Shown here: positions 46,708 through 58,008 of the stretch, piece after piece | Position numbering within the stretch: the stretch's first letter is position 1 | Layout: each line of letters begins with the position of its first letter | Source: Mycobacterium simulans | GTDB taxonomy: Bacteria; Actinomycetota; Actinomycetes; Mycobacteriales; Mycobacteriaceae | Length of the DNA: 64,000 nucleotides | Assembly: GCF_900232995.1 (NCBI RefSeq) | Contig: NZ_OCVX01000003.1 | Coordinates: forward strand, 152,524 to 216,523 | Reading direction: 5' to 3' | Position numbers and translations under genes: made by a program | The notes under the pieces: generated by a model | Told to the model about the DNA's origin: nothing | The model's input: only the letters and a program-made list of their open reading frames with translations | Database searches by the model: none

Positions 46708-47892
46708 TCATTTAGAAGGCGGCATACCTAACTCACGCGCGAACCCCGCGGGAACCAGGATGTCGTCCTGTCCGAGGTCGTGAACCGATGTCCGCCCGAG
46801 CCCCATCAGGGCGGAGTCGATGCCGCCGCGCAAGATGTCGAGGACGTTCTCCACGCCCGACTGACCGGCCGCGGCCAGGCCCCACAGATAGGCGCGGCCA
46901 ATCATCACCGCACGTGCTCCCAACGCCACGGCCTTGACTACGTCGCTCCCCCGCCGGATGCCACCGTCAAGCAGAACCTCGACCTGGTCGCCGACGGCTG
47001 CCGCCACGGCGGGCAGCGCACGGATCGACGCGGGTGTGCCATCCAAGTTGTTGCCGCCGTGGTTGGACACCGAGATCGCCGAAACACCAGCATCTACAGC
47101 CCTTTTGGCATCGTCGACGCGCATCACGCCCTTGAGCATGAATGGTCCGCCCCACAATTCCCGCAGCCAGGCGATGTCTTCCCAGGTCGGTGGAGGTGTG
47201 CCCATCCACTCCCCGTAGGCGGCGAAGAACGGCGGGCCAGGCTCGCCGCGGCGACCCTGGTTGGGCACCCGTAGGTCGGGTGGTCGCATCGTCTTGGCGA
47301 ACTTCCAGAACCACCGGGGCTTGGTGATCGCCTCTGGGGACAGCCGCAGGATGGTCCGCAGGTTCATTTCTTCGGGGATCTTGGGGCTGCCCCAGTCGCG
47401 CCCGTGCGAGAACGTCCAATCGGTGGTGACGATCATTCCGGCCGCGCCGGCCTGCCGCGCCCGTTCCACACGCTCGGCGATCGCGTCGCGGCCACCCAGC
47501 CAGTAGACCTGGAAGAAGATTTTGGGGTTGGCGGCGACGACTTCCTCGATCGGCTTGCTGGCGAACGATGACAATCCCATCGCCGTGCCCCGGGCCGCCG
47601 CGGCGCGCGCGACGGCGATTTCACCATCGGGATCGACCGCCTGGACGCCGGTCGGCGAGATGATTACTGGTAGCGAAATATCTTGCCCCATAATCGTCGT
47701 CGACAAGTCACGCTTTTCCGGTGCGCCAACGACATGTGGCGCAAAACCGAGTTCGCTGAATGCCGCGACATTATCGGCGACCGTGATTCCCTTTTCACTT
47801 GCCGAAATCAGAGACGAGTAAACGGACTTCGGCAACCGACGCTTCGCGCGTTGCTGCGCGATGGCTACCGTTTCAAACCATTGGTCGGCCAT
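46708..47892 (-). CDS. mftD: Mycofactocin oxidase MftD (FMN-dependent, lactate-dehydrogenase-like)
   Basis: A 394-aa alpha-hydroxy-acid-oxidase-fold protein (Rv0694, also named lldD1). FMN-binding and catalytic segments are PVIISPTGVQAVDPDGE, ISVSNHGGNNLDGTPAS (catalytic His) and VLLDGGIRRGSDVVKAVALGARAVMIGR. MftD oxidatively deaminates the AHDP intermediate to premycofactocin, despite its lactate dehydrogenase annotation. It is 2 bp downstream of mftC. Confidence 0.94.
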   Translation of the reverse strand: MADQWFETVAIAQQRAKRRLPKSVYSSLISASEKGITVADNVAAFSELGFAPHVVGAPEKRDLSTTIMGQDISLPVIISPTGVQAVDPDGEIAVARAAAARGTAMGLSSFASKPIEEVVAANPKIFFQVYWLGGRDAIAERVERARQAGAAGMIVTTDWTFSHGRDWGSPKIPEEMNLRTILRLSPEAITKPRWFWKFAKTMRPPDLRVPNQGRRGEPGPPFFAAYGEWMGTPPPTWEDIAWLRELWGGPFMLKGVMRVDDAKRAVDAGVSAISVSNHGGNNLDGTPASIRALPAVAAAVGDQVEVLLDGGIRRGSDVVKAVALGARAVMIGRAYLWGLAAAGQSGVENVLDILRGGIDSALMGLGRTSVHDLGQDDILVPAGFARELGMPPSK

Positions 47893-47894
47893 GG

Positions 47895-49094
47895 CTATAC
47901 GGGACTTTCGTTGCAGAGCTTGTCCGGCGCTACCGCCGGACGTCGCACCGTCAGCGTGAGTGGCACCGGCGCGCTGATCCGCCGCCCCCGCGAGTGGTCG
48001 ACTCGCGTTCGGGGCGTGTCACGTTCACGCGCCAATGCCGGCGCGGCGTGGCCCTGGACGCACTCGGGATCCGGTCCGTCCAGCGGCAGGCCGGTGAAGA
48101 ATTTTGCCGCCATGCAGCCACCCCGGCAGCTGTCGTAGTGCCCGCAGCTGCCGCAGGCTCCAGCGGATTGGGGCTCACGTAGCTCACGAAACAGCGGCGC
48201 GTTCTTCCAAATGGAAGCGAAGCCAGTCCCAAAGCCACTGTCGGACAACACGTTTCCCGCGAGAAAACGATCATGGATCGCGAACGGGCACGCATACACG
48301 TCACCCACTGGGTCGATCAGACAAACCACCCGGCCGGCGCCGCACATGTTCAGCCCGGCCAGCGCGCCGGACTCGCCGAGCGGCGCCAGATGAAAGAAGG
48401 AGTCACCGGTGAGAACTCGCTCACCCTTGGCGACCAGCCAGTCATACAGCTGAATCTGCTGGGCCGCGGTGGGGTGCAAGTCGTCCCAGACATCCGCGCC
48501 CCGCCCCGACGGACGCAGTCGGGTAATTCGCAGGGTGGCACCGTAACGGCTTGCCAGGGCTGCGAATTCGTCTAACTGGTCGATATTGTGGCGGGTGGCG
48601 ACAACTGAGATCTTCGCATTGGAGAAGCCGGCGTCGGCAAGGTTTTCCAGCGCGCGCACCGCCATGGCGAATGACCCGGGGCCACGAACGGCATCATTGA
48701 CTTCGGCGGTCGCACCGTCGAGCGAAATCTGGACATCCACGTAGTCGTTTGCCGCCAACCGCGCGGCCACCTCGGGAGTGATTCGCACGCCATTGGTGGA
48801 GAATTTCACGCCGATATGGTGTGCGGTGGCGTAGTCCACCAATTCCCAAAAGTCCGGGCGCACAGTGGGCTCGCCACCGCCGATGTTCACGTAGAACACC
48901 TGCATGCGTTCCAGATCGTCGATGATGTCCATGCATTGGCGGGTGGACAACTCCCGCGGATCGCGTTTGCCCGAGGACGACAGGCAATGCACACACGCGA
49001 GGTTGCACGCGTAGGTCAGTTCCCACGTCAGACAGATCGGCGCATCCAGTCCGCGCTCGAACTGCTCGACGAGCCGGGGCACTGCCGCTTTCAC
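47895..49094 (-). CDS. mftC: Mycofactocin radical SAM maturase MftC
   Basis: A 399-aa radical SAM/SPASM enzyme. The [4Fe-4S] motif CNLACVHC gives C30, C34 and C37; the SPASM region has CGAGRVVCLIDPVGDVYACPF and CGSCGHYDSCRGGC for two auxiliary clusters. MftC decarboxylates the C-terminal Tyr of MftA and then forms a Val-Tyr carbon-carbon bond. The GTG at 49094 overlaps the mftB stop by 4 bp; the upstream 33-codon extension is not used. The C-terminus after the SPASM domain is slightly extended. Confidence 0.95.
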   Translation of the reverse strand: MKAAVPRLVEQFERGLDAPICLTWELTYACNLACVHCLSSSGKRDPRELSTRQCMDIIDDLERMQVFYVNIGGGEPTVRPDFWELVDYATAHHIGVKFSTNGVRITPEVAARLAANDYVDVQISLDGATAEVNDAVRGPGSFAMAVRALENLADAGFSNAKISVVATRHNIDQLDEFAALASRYGATLRITRLRPSGRGADVWDDLHPTAAQQIQLYDWLVAKGERVLTGDSFFHLAPLGESGALAGLNMCGAGRVVCLIDPVGDVYACPFAIHDRFLAGNVLSDSGFGTGFASIWKNAPLFRELREPQSAGACGSCGHYDSCRGGCMAAKFFTGLPLDGPDPECVQGHAAPALARERDTPRTRVDHSRGRRISAPVPLTLTVRRPAVAPDKLCNESPV

Positions 49095-49423
49095 TCGACC
49101 TCCTTGGCCACCAGCATGTCGGAACCAGCCAGCACACCCAGCGCATGCAGATATGGGTCCTGATCGCAATCGTCGACCCCGGCGGCACGGCATGCGGACC
49201 GGACGTCACGATGTTCGGCCAGCGACTGCACGACGGTGAGGATGGTGCGGTTTTTCAGGAACGACAGCTTGCGAGTGCCGAAGTGATAGAGCAGTGCCCC
49301 AAACGGCTCCGGTCGTACGGCCACCTGAGGGTGCAGTTGCCAGCCGCGATCGGGGTCGAACACACCGCCTGGCGACGATGCGGGCCGTGTAGCGGCCCGA
49401 GAAGGAGCCGGGCAATCAGGCAC
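49091..49423 (-). CDS. mftB: Mycofactocin precursor-binding chaperone MftB
   Basis: A 110-aa RiPP-recognition-element protein, with GWQLHPQVAVRPEPFGALLYHF and RKLSFLKNRTILTVVQSL forming the winged-helix/beta fold that holds the MftA leader for MftC. It starts (GTG) 3 bp after the mftA stop and overlaps mftC by 4 bp. Confidence 0.93.
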   Translation of the reverse strand: MPDCPAPSRAATRPASSPGGVFDPDRGWQLHPQVAVRPEPFGALLYHFGTRKLSFLKNRTILTVVQSLAEHRDVRSACRAAGVDDCDQDPYLHALGVLAGSDMLVAKEVE

Positions 49424-49426
49424 AGG

Positions 49427-49516
49427 TCAGTAGACCCCGCACATGCCGTCGATGGAAACCTCTTCGACCAGAGTCTCGGTGACAAGCTCGGTGGCGGTCT
49501 CGGTCTCGTGATCCAT
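49427..49516 (-). CDS. mftA: Mycofactocin precursor peptide MftA
   Basis: A 29-residue peptide gene with a short acidic leader ([19 protein letters not shown]) and the conserved core ending SIDGMCGVY. The terminal Val-Tyr is what becomes the mycofactocin redox cofactor after MftC, MftE and MftD act. An AGG-rich site lies ahead of the ATG (GCGAAAGGCTATTCAC). It is the first gene of the mft operon and is divergent from mftR, with 88 bp between the two starts. Confidence 0.96.
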   Translation of the reverse strand: MDHETETATELVTETLVEEVSIDGMCGVY

Positions 49517-49604
49517 GTGAATAGCCTTTCGCTAGGGACTCGACATCGATCGGTCGACCTGGCCACAATATGGCATCGAGTGCCGAAATGGAAGGGCGGG
49601 TCTG

Positions 49605-50201
49605 ATGCTGCACGACTCGCGAGTGGGCCGGCGCCGCTCGACGACACCGAATCACATCAGCAACGTTGCCATCGACTTATTTGCCGACCGGGGGTTCGCC
49701 GAGGTCAGCGTCGACGACGTCGCGCAGGCGGCCGGCATCGCACGCCGCACCCTATTTCGCTACTACGCCTCCAAGAACGCCATTCCATGGGGCGATTTCG
49801 ACACCCATCTGGCACACCTTCGGGACCTGCTCGACAACGTTGATGCGGGGGTTCCGCTTAACAAGGCGCTACGCGCTGCGCTGTTGGCGTTCAATACCTT
49901 TGACGAGTGCGAGACCATCCGGCACCGCCAGCGCATGCGAGTCATCCTGCAAACTCCTGAGCTGCAGGCGTACTCGATGACCATGTATGCCGGTTGGCGC
50001 GAAGTGATCGCCGAGTTCGTCGCGCGGAGGACGGGCGCCCGAGCGACCGACCTAGCGCCCCAGACCGTCGCTTGGACGATGCTCGGGGTTGCACTGAGCG
50101 CCTATGAACACTGGCTGAGCGACGGGTCCGTCTCGCTGCCAGAGGCACTCGGCAACGCGTTCGACGTCGTCGACGCCGGACTGGACCGGCTCAACCCATG
50201 A
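49605..50201 (+). CDS. mftR: TetR-family regulator MftR
   Basis: A 198-aa TetR regulator. The N-terminal helix-turn-helix reads [20 protein letters not shown] and [21 protein letters not shown]. It lies divergent from mftA, where MftR is known to repress the cluster until acyl-CoA ligands bind. The 88-bp intergenic region contains TCGACATCGATCGGTCGA-like symmetry around 49540-49557, a candidate operator. It overlaps the downstream DUF2332 gene by 4 bp. Confidence 0.93.
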   Translation: MLHDSRVGRRRSTTPNHISNVAIDLFADRGFAEVSVDDVAQAAGIARRTLFRYYASKNAIPWGDFDTHLAHLRDLLDNVDAGVPLNKALRAALLAFNTFDECETIRHRQRMRVILQTPELQAYSMTMYAGWREVIAEFVARRTGARATDLAPQTVAWTMLGVALSAYEHWLSDGSVSLPEALGNAFDVVDAGLDRLNP

Positions 50202-51244
50202 ACGCCGAGCACTTGCTGCACACGCTGCGTTCCCAGGGGCGGTTCTGCGCCTCCTCGGGTTCGCCGATGTACGGCGAGCTGTTTGAGCTCGTGGCCACCG
50301 ACCTCGAAGCCGGCGGGGTCTTCGCGACGATTCTGTCCGGCCATGAGGATGCCCCGGCGCGGCAAGCAATGCCGCTTCGGCTGCTTGGCGGCCTGCACCG
50401 GTTGGTGCTGGACGGCCGGGCACCCGGATTGCGCCGCTGGTATCCCAGCACCGGCGGTACCTGGCAAGCCCAGGCCGCCTGGCCCGAAATCCTTTGTGTC
50501 GCAGCTAATTATGCCGACGCGCTGCGTGCAGCTCTTGATCAACCACCGCAGACCAATGAAGTGGGCCGAGCTGCGGCGCTTATTGGCGGCCTGCTGCGAA
50601 TAAACCATGGATTCGATTTGCCAATAAGGCTTTTCGAGATCGGGTCGAGCGCCGGACTCAACCTGCGGGCGGACCAGTACCACTACCGCTACGTCGGCGG
50701 CCAGTGGGGGCCACCCGATTCGCCGGTCATCATCGATGACGCGTGGCTGGGTGTGCTGCCACCGCATGGTGCGGTGCGGATCGTCGAGCGGCACGGTTAT
50801 GACATCGCGCCGATCGACGTCACCGGCGCCGACGGGGAGATGACGGCGTTGAGCTACGTCTGGCCCGACCAGGACGCTCGGGTGAGCCGGCTGCGCGGTG
50901 CCGTTGCGGTCGCCCGTAGCGTCCCAGCGCGGCTCGAGCGGCAGACGGCGGCCGAAGCGGTCGCCGCACTGGCCTTGGCCGGCGGCGCGCTGACCGTGTT
51001 ATGGCATTCGATCACCTGGCAGTACCTTTCCTCCGAAGAACAGGCAGCGGTCGCCGGGGCCATCGATGCACTGGCCACCCAAGCCGACGCCCGATCGCCG
51101 TTTGCGCACCTCGCCCTCGAGCCCGCTCGGGAGGGTCCCGGTGCCCCGATCAAGTTCCTGGTGCGCGCTCGTAGCTGGCCGGACGGCCAGTCGCGGGTTC
51201 TCGGCGAATGCCATCCGCACGGCCCGCCCGTGCACTGGCAGTAG
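50198..51244 (+). CDS. DUF2332 protein, Rv0690c-like
   Basis: A 348-aa DUF2332 protein, with [20 protein letters not shown] at the start, [20 protein letters not shown] in the middle (a SAM-methyltransferase-like motif I) and [12 protein letters not shown] late. The fold suggests a degenerate methyltransferase, but no activity is known. It overlaps mftR by 4 bp and so is co-transcribed with it, as Rv0690c is with Rv0691c. Confidence 0.88.
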   Translation: MNAEHLLHTLRSQGRFCASSGSPMYGELFELVATDLEAGGVFATILSGHEDAPARQAMPLRLLGGLHRLVLDGRAPGLRRWYPSTGGTWQAQAAWPEILCVAANYADALRAALDQPPQTNEVGRAAALIGGLLRINHGFDLPIRLFEIGSSAGLNLRADQYHYRYVGGQWGPPDSPVIIDDAWLGVLPPHGAVRIVERHGYDIAPIDVTGADGEMTALSYVWPDQDARVSRLRGAVAVARSVPARLERQTAAEAVAALALAGGALTVLWHSITWQYLSSEEQAAVAGAIDALATQADARSPFAHLALEPAREGPGAPIKFLVRARSWPDGQSRVLGECHPHGPPVHWQ

Positions 51245-51296
51245 ATTTTTTGGTTTCCCCCGTCGGAGTTTGGGTCGCAACCGCGACGATTAGAGT

Positions 51297-51833
51297 GTGA
51301 GCGCCCAAGCGGACCGCTATCGCGACGCTGCCCGCGCGCTATTGGCGCTGTACGACGAGGCTCTTCCCGTGGTGTACGGGTACTTCGTCCGGCGCTGCGG
51401 CGACCGCGGGACGGCGGAGGACTTGACGTCGGAGACCTTTCTGGCCGCTTGCGAGACGCTGCGCGCTGCCCCACACAAGACCGATCCGCCGCCGATGGAG
51501 ATTCCGTGGCTGATCGGTGTGGCCCGCCACAAGCTCGCCGACCACTATCGGCGCCGTCGTGACCCCGTGCCGGTAGCCGAGCCGCCGGAGCAGGTTGACC
51601 GCTTGGACTCCTGGGACGAGTGGGACGCCGAACTGGATCGCATGGTCGCCGAAAGCGTGCTGGCCCGGCTGACCGAACCACACCGCACGGTGCTGGTGCT
51701 GCGCTACATGGACGACTGCACCGTCGGCGAGTGCGCCGAGCTGATCGGGCGAACCGTGCACGCCACCGAAGCGCTGTTGGTGCGGGCACGAAGGGCGTTC
51801 AGAAAGCAGTATCCGGACGGAGGCACGTCATGA
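51297..51833 (+). CDS. ECF-type RNA polymerase sigma factor
   Basis: A 178-aa ECF sigma factor starting GTG. Region 2 is AEDLTSETFLAACETL with IPWLIGVARHKLADHYRRRRD; region 4 is ESVLARLTEPHRTVLVLRYM, then CTVGECAELIGRTVHATEAL. It is coupled by a 4-bp overlap to a protein with glyoxalase domains in place of a classical anti-sigma factor. Such ECF/VOC pairs are known in actinobacteria but poorly understood. I do not recall it at this place in M. tuberculosis. Confidence 0.9.
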   Translation: MSAQADRYRDAARALLALYDEALPVVYGYFVRRCGDRGTAEDLTSETFLAACETLRAAPHKTDPPPMEIPWLIGVARHKLADHYRRRRDPVPVAEPPEQVDRLDSWDEWDAELDRMVAESVLARLTEPHRTVLVLRYMDDCTVGECAELIGRTVHATEALLVRARRAFRKQYPDGGTS

Positions 51834-53047
51834 GTGATCCAATGCGCGTGCTGCACACCGACGACCTTCCGGTGCAACCCGATCCGGCGTTCGCCGCGCA
51901 ACTGCGGCGGCGCCTGGAGTCGGCACTTTCCTTACCGCAAGGAGTTGTCATGAGTGAAGTTTCCGAAGCACCGCCACGTCCCGCCGCACTGCCCTACCTC
52001 TGCGTTGCGAACGCACGCGAGGCCATCGCCTGGTATACCGACGCCTTCGGGGGGGTCGTAGTTGGACATCCAATCGTGATGGACGACGGGCGAATTGGGC
52101 ACGCCGAGATCGAGATAGCTGGCGGAGTAATGTACCTGGCCGACGAATATCCGGAACTAGGGCTGAAAGCTCCCGAACCACAAGCGGTCTCGGTCAGCCT
52201 AATGCTGCATGTGCCCGACACCGACGCGGCACTGCAGCGAACTCGCGAGCACGGTGCCACTGTCGTGCGAGAGGTCGACGAGAACTACGGAAGCCGCAAC
52301 GCGACCATCATCGATCCGTTCGGTCACCGCTGGATGCTCAGTGGACCGGTCGGCACTCCGATCCAGCACGGCGACATCGGCTACATCTCGGTGCGGGTTC
52401 CCGACGCCGACCGCGCGGCCGCGTTCTACGGACACGTCTTGGGCTGGACGTACGACCCCCCGACACACCGGGTGACCAATACCGACCTACCGACCGGAAT
52501 CTACGCCAGCGCCGGTACCCCAACGCTGTTCTGCTGCTACGCCGTTAGCAACCTGGAAGCCGCCCGCCGAGCGATCACCGAAGCTGGCGGCGCGGCGGGC
52601 GATACCCGTCAAACCGAGCACGGCAGCATCCTCGACGCCACCGACTCCCAGGGGACGGCGTTCGCGGTCTTTGAGCCGGCTGCGGGTCGGAAACGTCCGG
52701 CGCTCAACGGAACCGGACCTGGTGAGCTGTCGTATGTCACCTACGAGGTATCAGATTCGACGGTGTTTCGCGACTTCTACGGCCGGGTGCTGCAATGGAC
52801 CTTCGAACCCGGCAGCATCGCGGACGGCTGGCAGGTGCAGGCTACCCATCCGATGGCTGGCGTGGCGGGCGGCAGCACCCGTCCGACGACCGTGCCGATG
52901 TGGACGGTCGCCGACATCGACGCCGCCGTCGCGCGGGTTCTGGAGGCCGGCGGCGCCGTGCTTCAAGAGCCGGCGCGTCAGCCATACGGGATAACCGCCG
53001 AATGCAGCGACGATCAGGGCGCGCGGTTCTACCGGGGCGAGCTCTAA
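51830..53047 (+). CDS. Three-domain VOC (glyoxalase/bleomycin-resistance fold) protein
   Basis: A 405-aa protein. The first ~38 residues (MRVLHTDDLPVQPDPAFAAQLRRRLESAL) look like the short segment that often links sigma-partner proteins. Three VOC domains follow: ~50-165 (PYLCVANAREAIAWYTDAFGG), ~180-285 (GYISVRVPDADRAAAFYGHVLGW) and ~300-404 (YVTYEVSDSTVFRDFYGRVLQW). It begins with an ATGA overlap on the sigma gene. It may bind a small ligand and control sigma activity; this is inference from gene coupling. Confidence 0.85.
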   Translation: MSDPMRVLHTDDLPVQPDPAFAAQLRRRLESALSLPQGVVMSEVSEAPPRPAALPYLCVANAREAIAWYTDAFGGVVVGHPIVMDDGRIGHAEIEIAGGVMYLADEYPELGLKAPEPQAVSVSLMLHVPDTDAALQRTREHGATVVREVDENYGSRNATIIDPFGHRWMLSGPVGTPIQHGDIGYISVRVPDADRAAAFYGHVLGWTYDPPTHRVTNTDLPTGIYASAGTPTLFCCYAVSNLEAARRAITEAGGAAGDTRQTEHGSILDATDSQGTAFAVFEPAAGRKRPALNGTGPGELSYVTYEVSDSTVFRDFYGRVLQWTFEPGSIADGWQVQATHPMAGVAGGSTRPTTVPMWTVADIDAAVARVLEAGGAVLQEPARQPYGITAECSDDQGARFYRGEL

Positions 53048-53110
53048 CGGCACCGCCACGTCGGACGGCACGTCGCTGCCCAGCATCTCCGGTACCACGA
53101 CACGGGCGCC
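53048..53110 (-). pseudogene. Short duplicated fragment of the ferredoxin-reductase-like gene
   Basis: The minus strand encodes ARVVVPEMLGSDVPSDVAVP, matching ARVVVPAMLGSDVPSNVVVP inside the gene at 53542-54765 (near 53765-53826). The DNA is similar over about 60 bp and diverges abruptly outside. It sits directly after the VOC stop codon. It marks a past duplication or gene conversion. The rest of 53111-53349 holds no recognisable gene apart from the leader of the next small gene. Confidence 0.65.
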
Positions 53111-53349
53111 AACCATTGGGCACGCTGGTACGGCCGGCTTCAGAACCACCAGACTGGCGGGCAACGCCTCGAAGGTCATGTCATCCGATGGGAGGACACC
53201 CAGTGTCAGCTAACTGGGGGAGCCCGCCATCATCCCATGACTGGCCGTCCGGTGGACAACGTGGGTTCCGTCACTGCTGCACGATAGCCCTAAGGCGGCG
53301 ATCGAATATTCGGGTCCTGTCGGTACGCAGAGGGAGAGGAGGTGGCCCA

Positions 53350-53442
53350 ATGTCGTACGAACAGCTCTTCATCAGCAAGAACGAAGGCGAGACGTCAGGC
53401 GAGGTCGAGGCGTTTGCGTTCATATGTTTGCACCTCGATTGA
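53350..53442 (+). CDS. 30-residue micropeptide, possible relative of the MSH(E/D)xLF family
   Basis: A 93-bp gene beginning MSYEQLFISKNEGE and ending in a hydrophobic, aromatic segment AFAFICLHLD. The start is preceded by AGGAGGTGG, a near-perfect ribosome site, 6 bp away. The opening matches the MSHEILF family at M1, S2, E4, L6 and F7, but the rest differs and no TGTCCCCC site was found upstream. It stands alone between the VOC gene and the convergent flavoprotein gene. It may be a precursor or signalling peptide; unrecognised. Confidence 0.5.
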   Translation: MSYEQLFISKNEGETSGEVEAFAFICLHLD

Positions 53443-53541
53443 AACACGGAATGAAACACGCCACGGGCGCAGATGGTGGGGCTGCGCACCTCCTGGTGCG
53501 GCCCCACCTCTGGGCCCTGTGAATGGAACCGACAGCCTCGG

Positions 53542-54765
53542 TCAATCCAGCATTTCGGAGATCGGGGCGCCCGCGGCGATCTTGGCGCGCACCTTCATCA
53601 CCTTGCCGGGTAACCCGCCACCGACTACGCCAACCAGCACACCGTCGCGCTCGTAATAAGCCAGGAACTTGCGGCCGTCGTCCTCGACCAGGTGGACGGT
53701 GTCGGTGGCCTCCGGCTCCCCCAAGCACTGGATCTTGACGTCATACTGGTCGCTCCAAAAATATGGCACGACCACGTTGGACGGCACGTCGCTGCCCAAC
53801 ATCGCCGGTACCACGACCCGAGCCTGGTCCGCGACATTGCTCCAATGTTCCACGCGCACTTGGTGTCCCGTCGCGTCACGCCAGGACGCAACGTCGCCGA
53901 GCGCCCACACGTTGGGTGCGCTGGTGCGCCCGGCTTCATCACAGATCACGCCGTTGTCGATCTCGATGCCACTGCCGTCGAGCCAATCGGTCGCCGGGTG
54001 TGACCCGATGCCGACGACCACCAGATCGGTGGGCACCTCCGTGCCATCCGTGAGCACCACGGTGTCGACGTGTCCCTCTCCCCGCACTTCTGCCACCCCG
54101 AGCCCGGTGCGCACATCGACCCCCTCGTCGCGGTGCAATCGCGTCACCAGCGCCCCGATCTGCTCGCCGAGAACCGAGGCCAGCGGCGTCGGCTGCGGCT
54201 CGACCAACACCACGTCGACACCAAGTCCGCGCAGACTAGCCGCGACTTCACAGCCGATGAACCCGGCACCAACGACCACAGCGCGTTTGGCCGACGATGC
54301 GTGCTCGCGCAGCGCCATACATTCGTCGAACGACCGCAGCACCCGAATGCCCTCGAGATGGGGAAAGCTGGGAATGCGCCGGGGCACCAAACCCGTCGCG
54401 ATTACCAGTTCGTCGTAATCCAGCACGGTTCCGTCGACCAGGGTCACCGTCTGCGCGGCGGTGTCCAGGCTGGAGGCAGCCGAACCCAGGCGAAGCGTGA
54501 TGTCCTTCTCGTCGTAGAACTCGCGCGGTTTGAGAGCCACATCGTCGACCTCGCTGCGCAGCACCTCCTTGGACAGCGGCGGCCGGTCGTAGGGCAAGTG
54601 CACCTCGTCGCTGACGATGGTCAGACGGCCCGCATATCCTGCCCGACGCAGTTGCTCGGCGGTTCGGGCCGCGGCCAGTCCGCCGCCGACGATCACGATC
54701 CCTTTTTCAAACGTCGTGTCAAACTCGTTTACGCCTTCGCTACTGGTCACGTGGTGTTCATACAC
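53542..54765 (-). CDS. Ferredoxin-reductase-like FAD/NAD(P) oxidoreductase, Rv0688-like
   Basis: A 407-aa pyridine-nucleotide-disulfide-type flavoprotein. FAD motif GIVIVGGGLAAARTAEQLRR is near residue 22, LPYDRPPLSKEVL follows, the NAD motif VVVGAGFIGCEVAASLRGLG is near 166, and the second FAD contact is NVWALGDVASW. The C-terminal domain matches ferredoxin reductases of P450 and dioxygenase systems, so it could feed a ferredoxin for the P450 of this window. It is downstream of the mycofactocin SDR on the same strand (9-bp gap). Confidence 0.9.
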   Translation of the reverse strand: MYEHHVTSSEGVNEFDTTFEKGIVIVGGGLAAARTAEQLRRAGYAGRLTIVSDEVHLPYDRPPLSKEVLRSEVDDVALKPREFYDEKDITLRLGSAASSLDTAAQTVTLVDGTVLDYDELVIATGLVPRRIPSFPHLEGIRVLRSFDECMALREHASSAKRAVVVGAGFIGCEVAASLRGLGVDVVLVEPQPTPLASVLGEQIGALVTRLHRDEGVDVRTGLGVAEVRGEGHVDTVVLTDGTEVPTDLVVVGIGSHPATDWLDGSGIEIDNGVICDEAGRTSAPNVWALGDVASWRDATGHQVRVEHWSNVADQARVVVPAMLGSDVPSNVVVPYFWSDQYDVKIQCLGEPEATDTVHLVEDDGRKFLAYYERDGVLVGVVGGGLPGKVMKVRAKIAAGAPISEMLD

Positions 54766-54774
54766 GATCGCCAG

Positions 54775-55665
<891 letters not shown>

Positions 55666-56490
55666 TCAGATTTCGGAAATGATCTGAGCCCGCCTGCTGG
55701 CATATTCGTCGTCGTTCACCACTCCGCTGGCACGCAGCGATTCCAGCTCTTGAAGCCGCTCGGCGATCGACGCTTGCTGGGTCGTAGCGGGCGCCCCGCC
55801 CGCGGCCGCCGGTGTTTGCTGGGCCGCGCGGCGGACCACGGCCTGGATCTGCTGACGCAGCGCCGGATTCGACCGGATGTCGACCATCCGGTTGAGCGGA
55901 ATGCCGTTGGCCTTGAGGATCTGCAGAATCTCCATCAACGGGCCGGCCTGCCCACTTAGGTCGTAGGTCTGGTTATCTTCGGCGACGGTGAACTGCGCCG
56001 GCACCAGCCCGTTGACCAGAGCGCTTCGTTCCCAGTCGATCAGGTATTGCTGAGTTGTCGGATTGACCAGCACGACGAGTTTGCGCGCCGTCAGATTCCC
56101 CAGCCGGGTTACGCTGGCGATGACTCGGTCTTCGCTGTCGAACGGCACAATCCCGGGCCCGGAAATGTGCAGGTGCACCTTAACGACCGGTTGTTCATTG
56201 ATGCGGGTCCCGGTCTCGGTGAGCCCGGTGATTTGCGCGAGCGCCAGTACCCCGTTTTGCTCCAGCTCGGCTGTCTTGGCAGCCGTCTTGGCTCCCCAGT
56301 TGGTCAACGCGAGCGCAACCAGTACGTCGGCCACGGTGATGATCAGACCGACGTAGAACATCCACGACATCAGGCTGCCGAACCCGAGGGTGAAGTAGAC
56401 GATCAAGAAGATCGGCCCGACCAGGCCGCCGCACAACAGCACTAACAACTGCATCTTGATATAGCGCGCCAACACGGGCCTGCTCCTCAC
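55666..56490 (-). CDS. Membrane protein with SHOCT domain, Rv0686-like
   Basis: A 274-aa protein with two N-terminal helices (~12-32 and ~38-62), a central soluble domain and a C-terminal SHOCT segment RLQELESLRASGVVNDDEYASRRAQIISEI. SHOCT domains are short oligomerisation or targeting modules. It is the Rv0686 equivalent in position downstream of tuf. Function is unknown. Confidence 0.85.
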   Translation of the reverse strand: MRSRPVLARYIKMQLLVLLCGGLVGPIFLIVYFTLGFGSLMSWMFYVGLIITVADVLVALALTNWGAKTAAKTAELEQNGVLALAQITGLTETGTRINEQPVVKVHLHISGPGIVPFDSEDRVIASVTRLGNLTARKLVVLVNPTTQQYLIDWERSALVNGLVPAQFTVAEDNQTYDLSGQAGPLMEILQILKANGIPLNRMVDIRSNPALRQQIQAVVRRAAQQTPAAAGGAPATTQQASIAERLQELESLRASGVVNDDEYASRRAQIISEI

Positions 56491-56676
56491 GTTTCAGGTT
56501 TGGGGCCGGATTGCTCGTGTCAGACTAGCGCCCACGATGGGGTTACCGATCACAACAAGGCGTCGGATCGCGCGGTGCTGGTCACCGTTTCACCGAAATT
56601 CAAGGCAGGTACCCATTTTTCGGCATGTCGTGTGCGTGATGTTAGTGTCGCGGACCTCGCGGCAACCCGACAAAGA

Positions 56677-56716
56677 ATCAGGCCCGGATTGCCGCGATGG
56701 GCAATCCGGGCCTGAT
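56677..56716 (-). terminator. Terminator after tuf
   Basis: Arms 56677-56693 and 56700-56716 form a perfect 17-bp stem with a 6-nt loop, starting 18 bp beyond the tuf stop codon. Confidence 0.85.
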
Positions 56717-56734
56717 GGCGACAGATTCTCTTGT

Positions 56735-57925
<1,191 letters not shown>

Positions 57926-58008
57926 TTCTGTGTCCTCCTGGACTGTTGGTGCTTGTAAAAGCAGTTTTGATTGTTATCTAGTTTTGCCGCGGTAGTAACC
58001 GGGCCAGC

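Noticed and set aside
57926..58008. Separate tuf promoter in the fusA-tuf gap
   Set aside because: The gap is A+T-rich, but no convincing -35/-10 pair with proper spacing was found.
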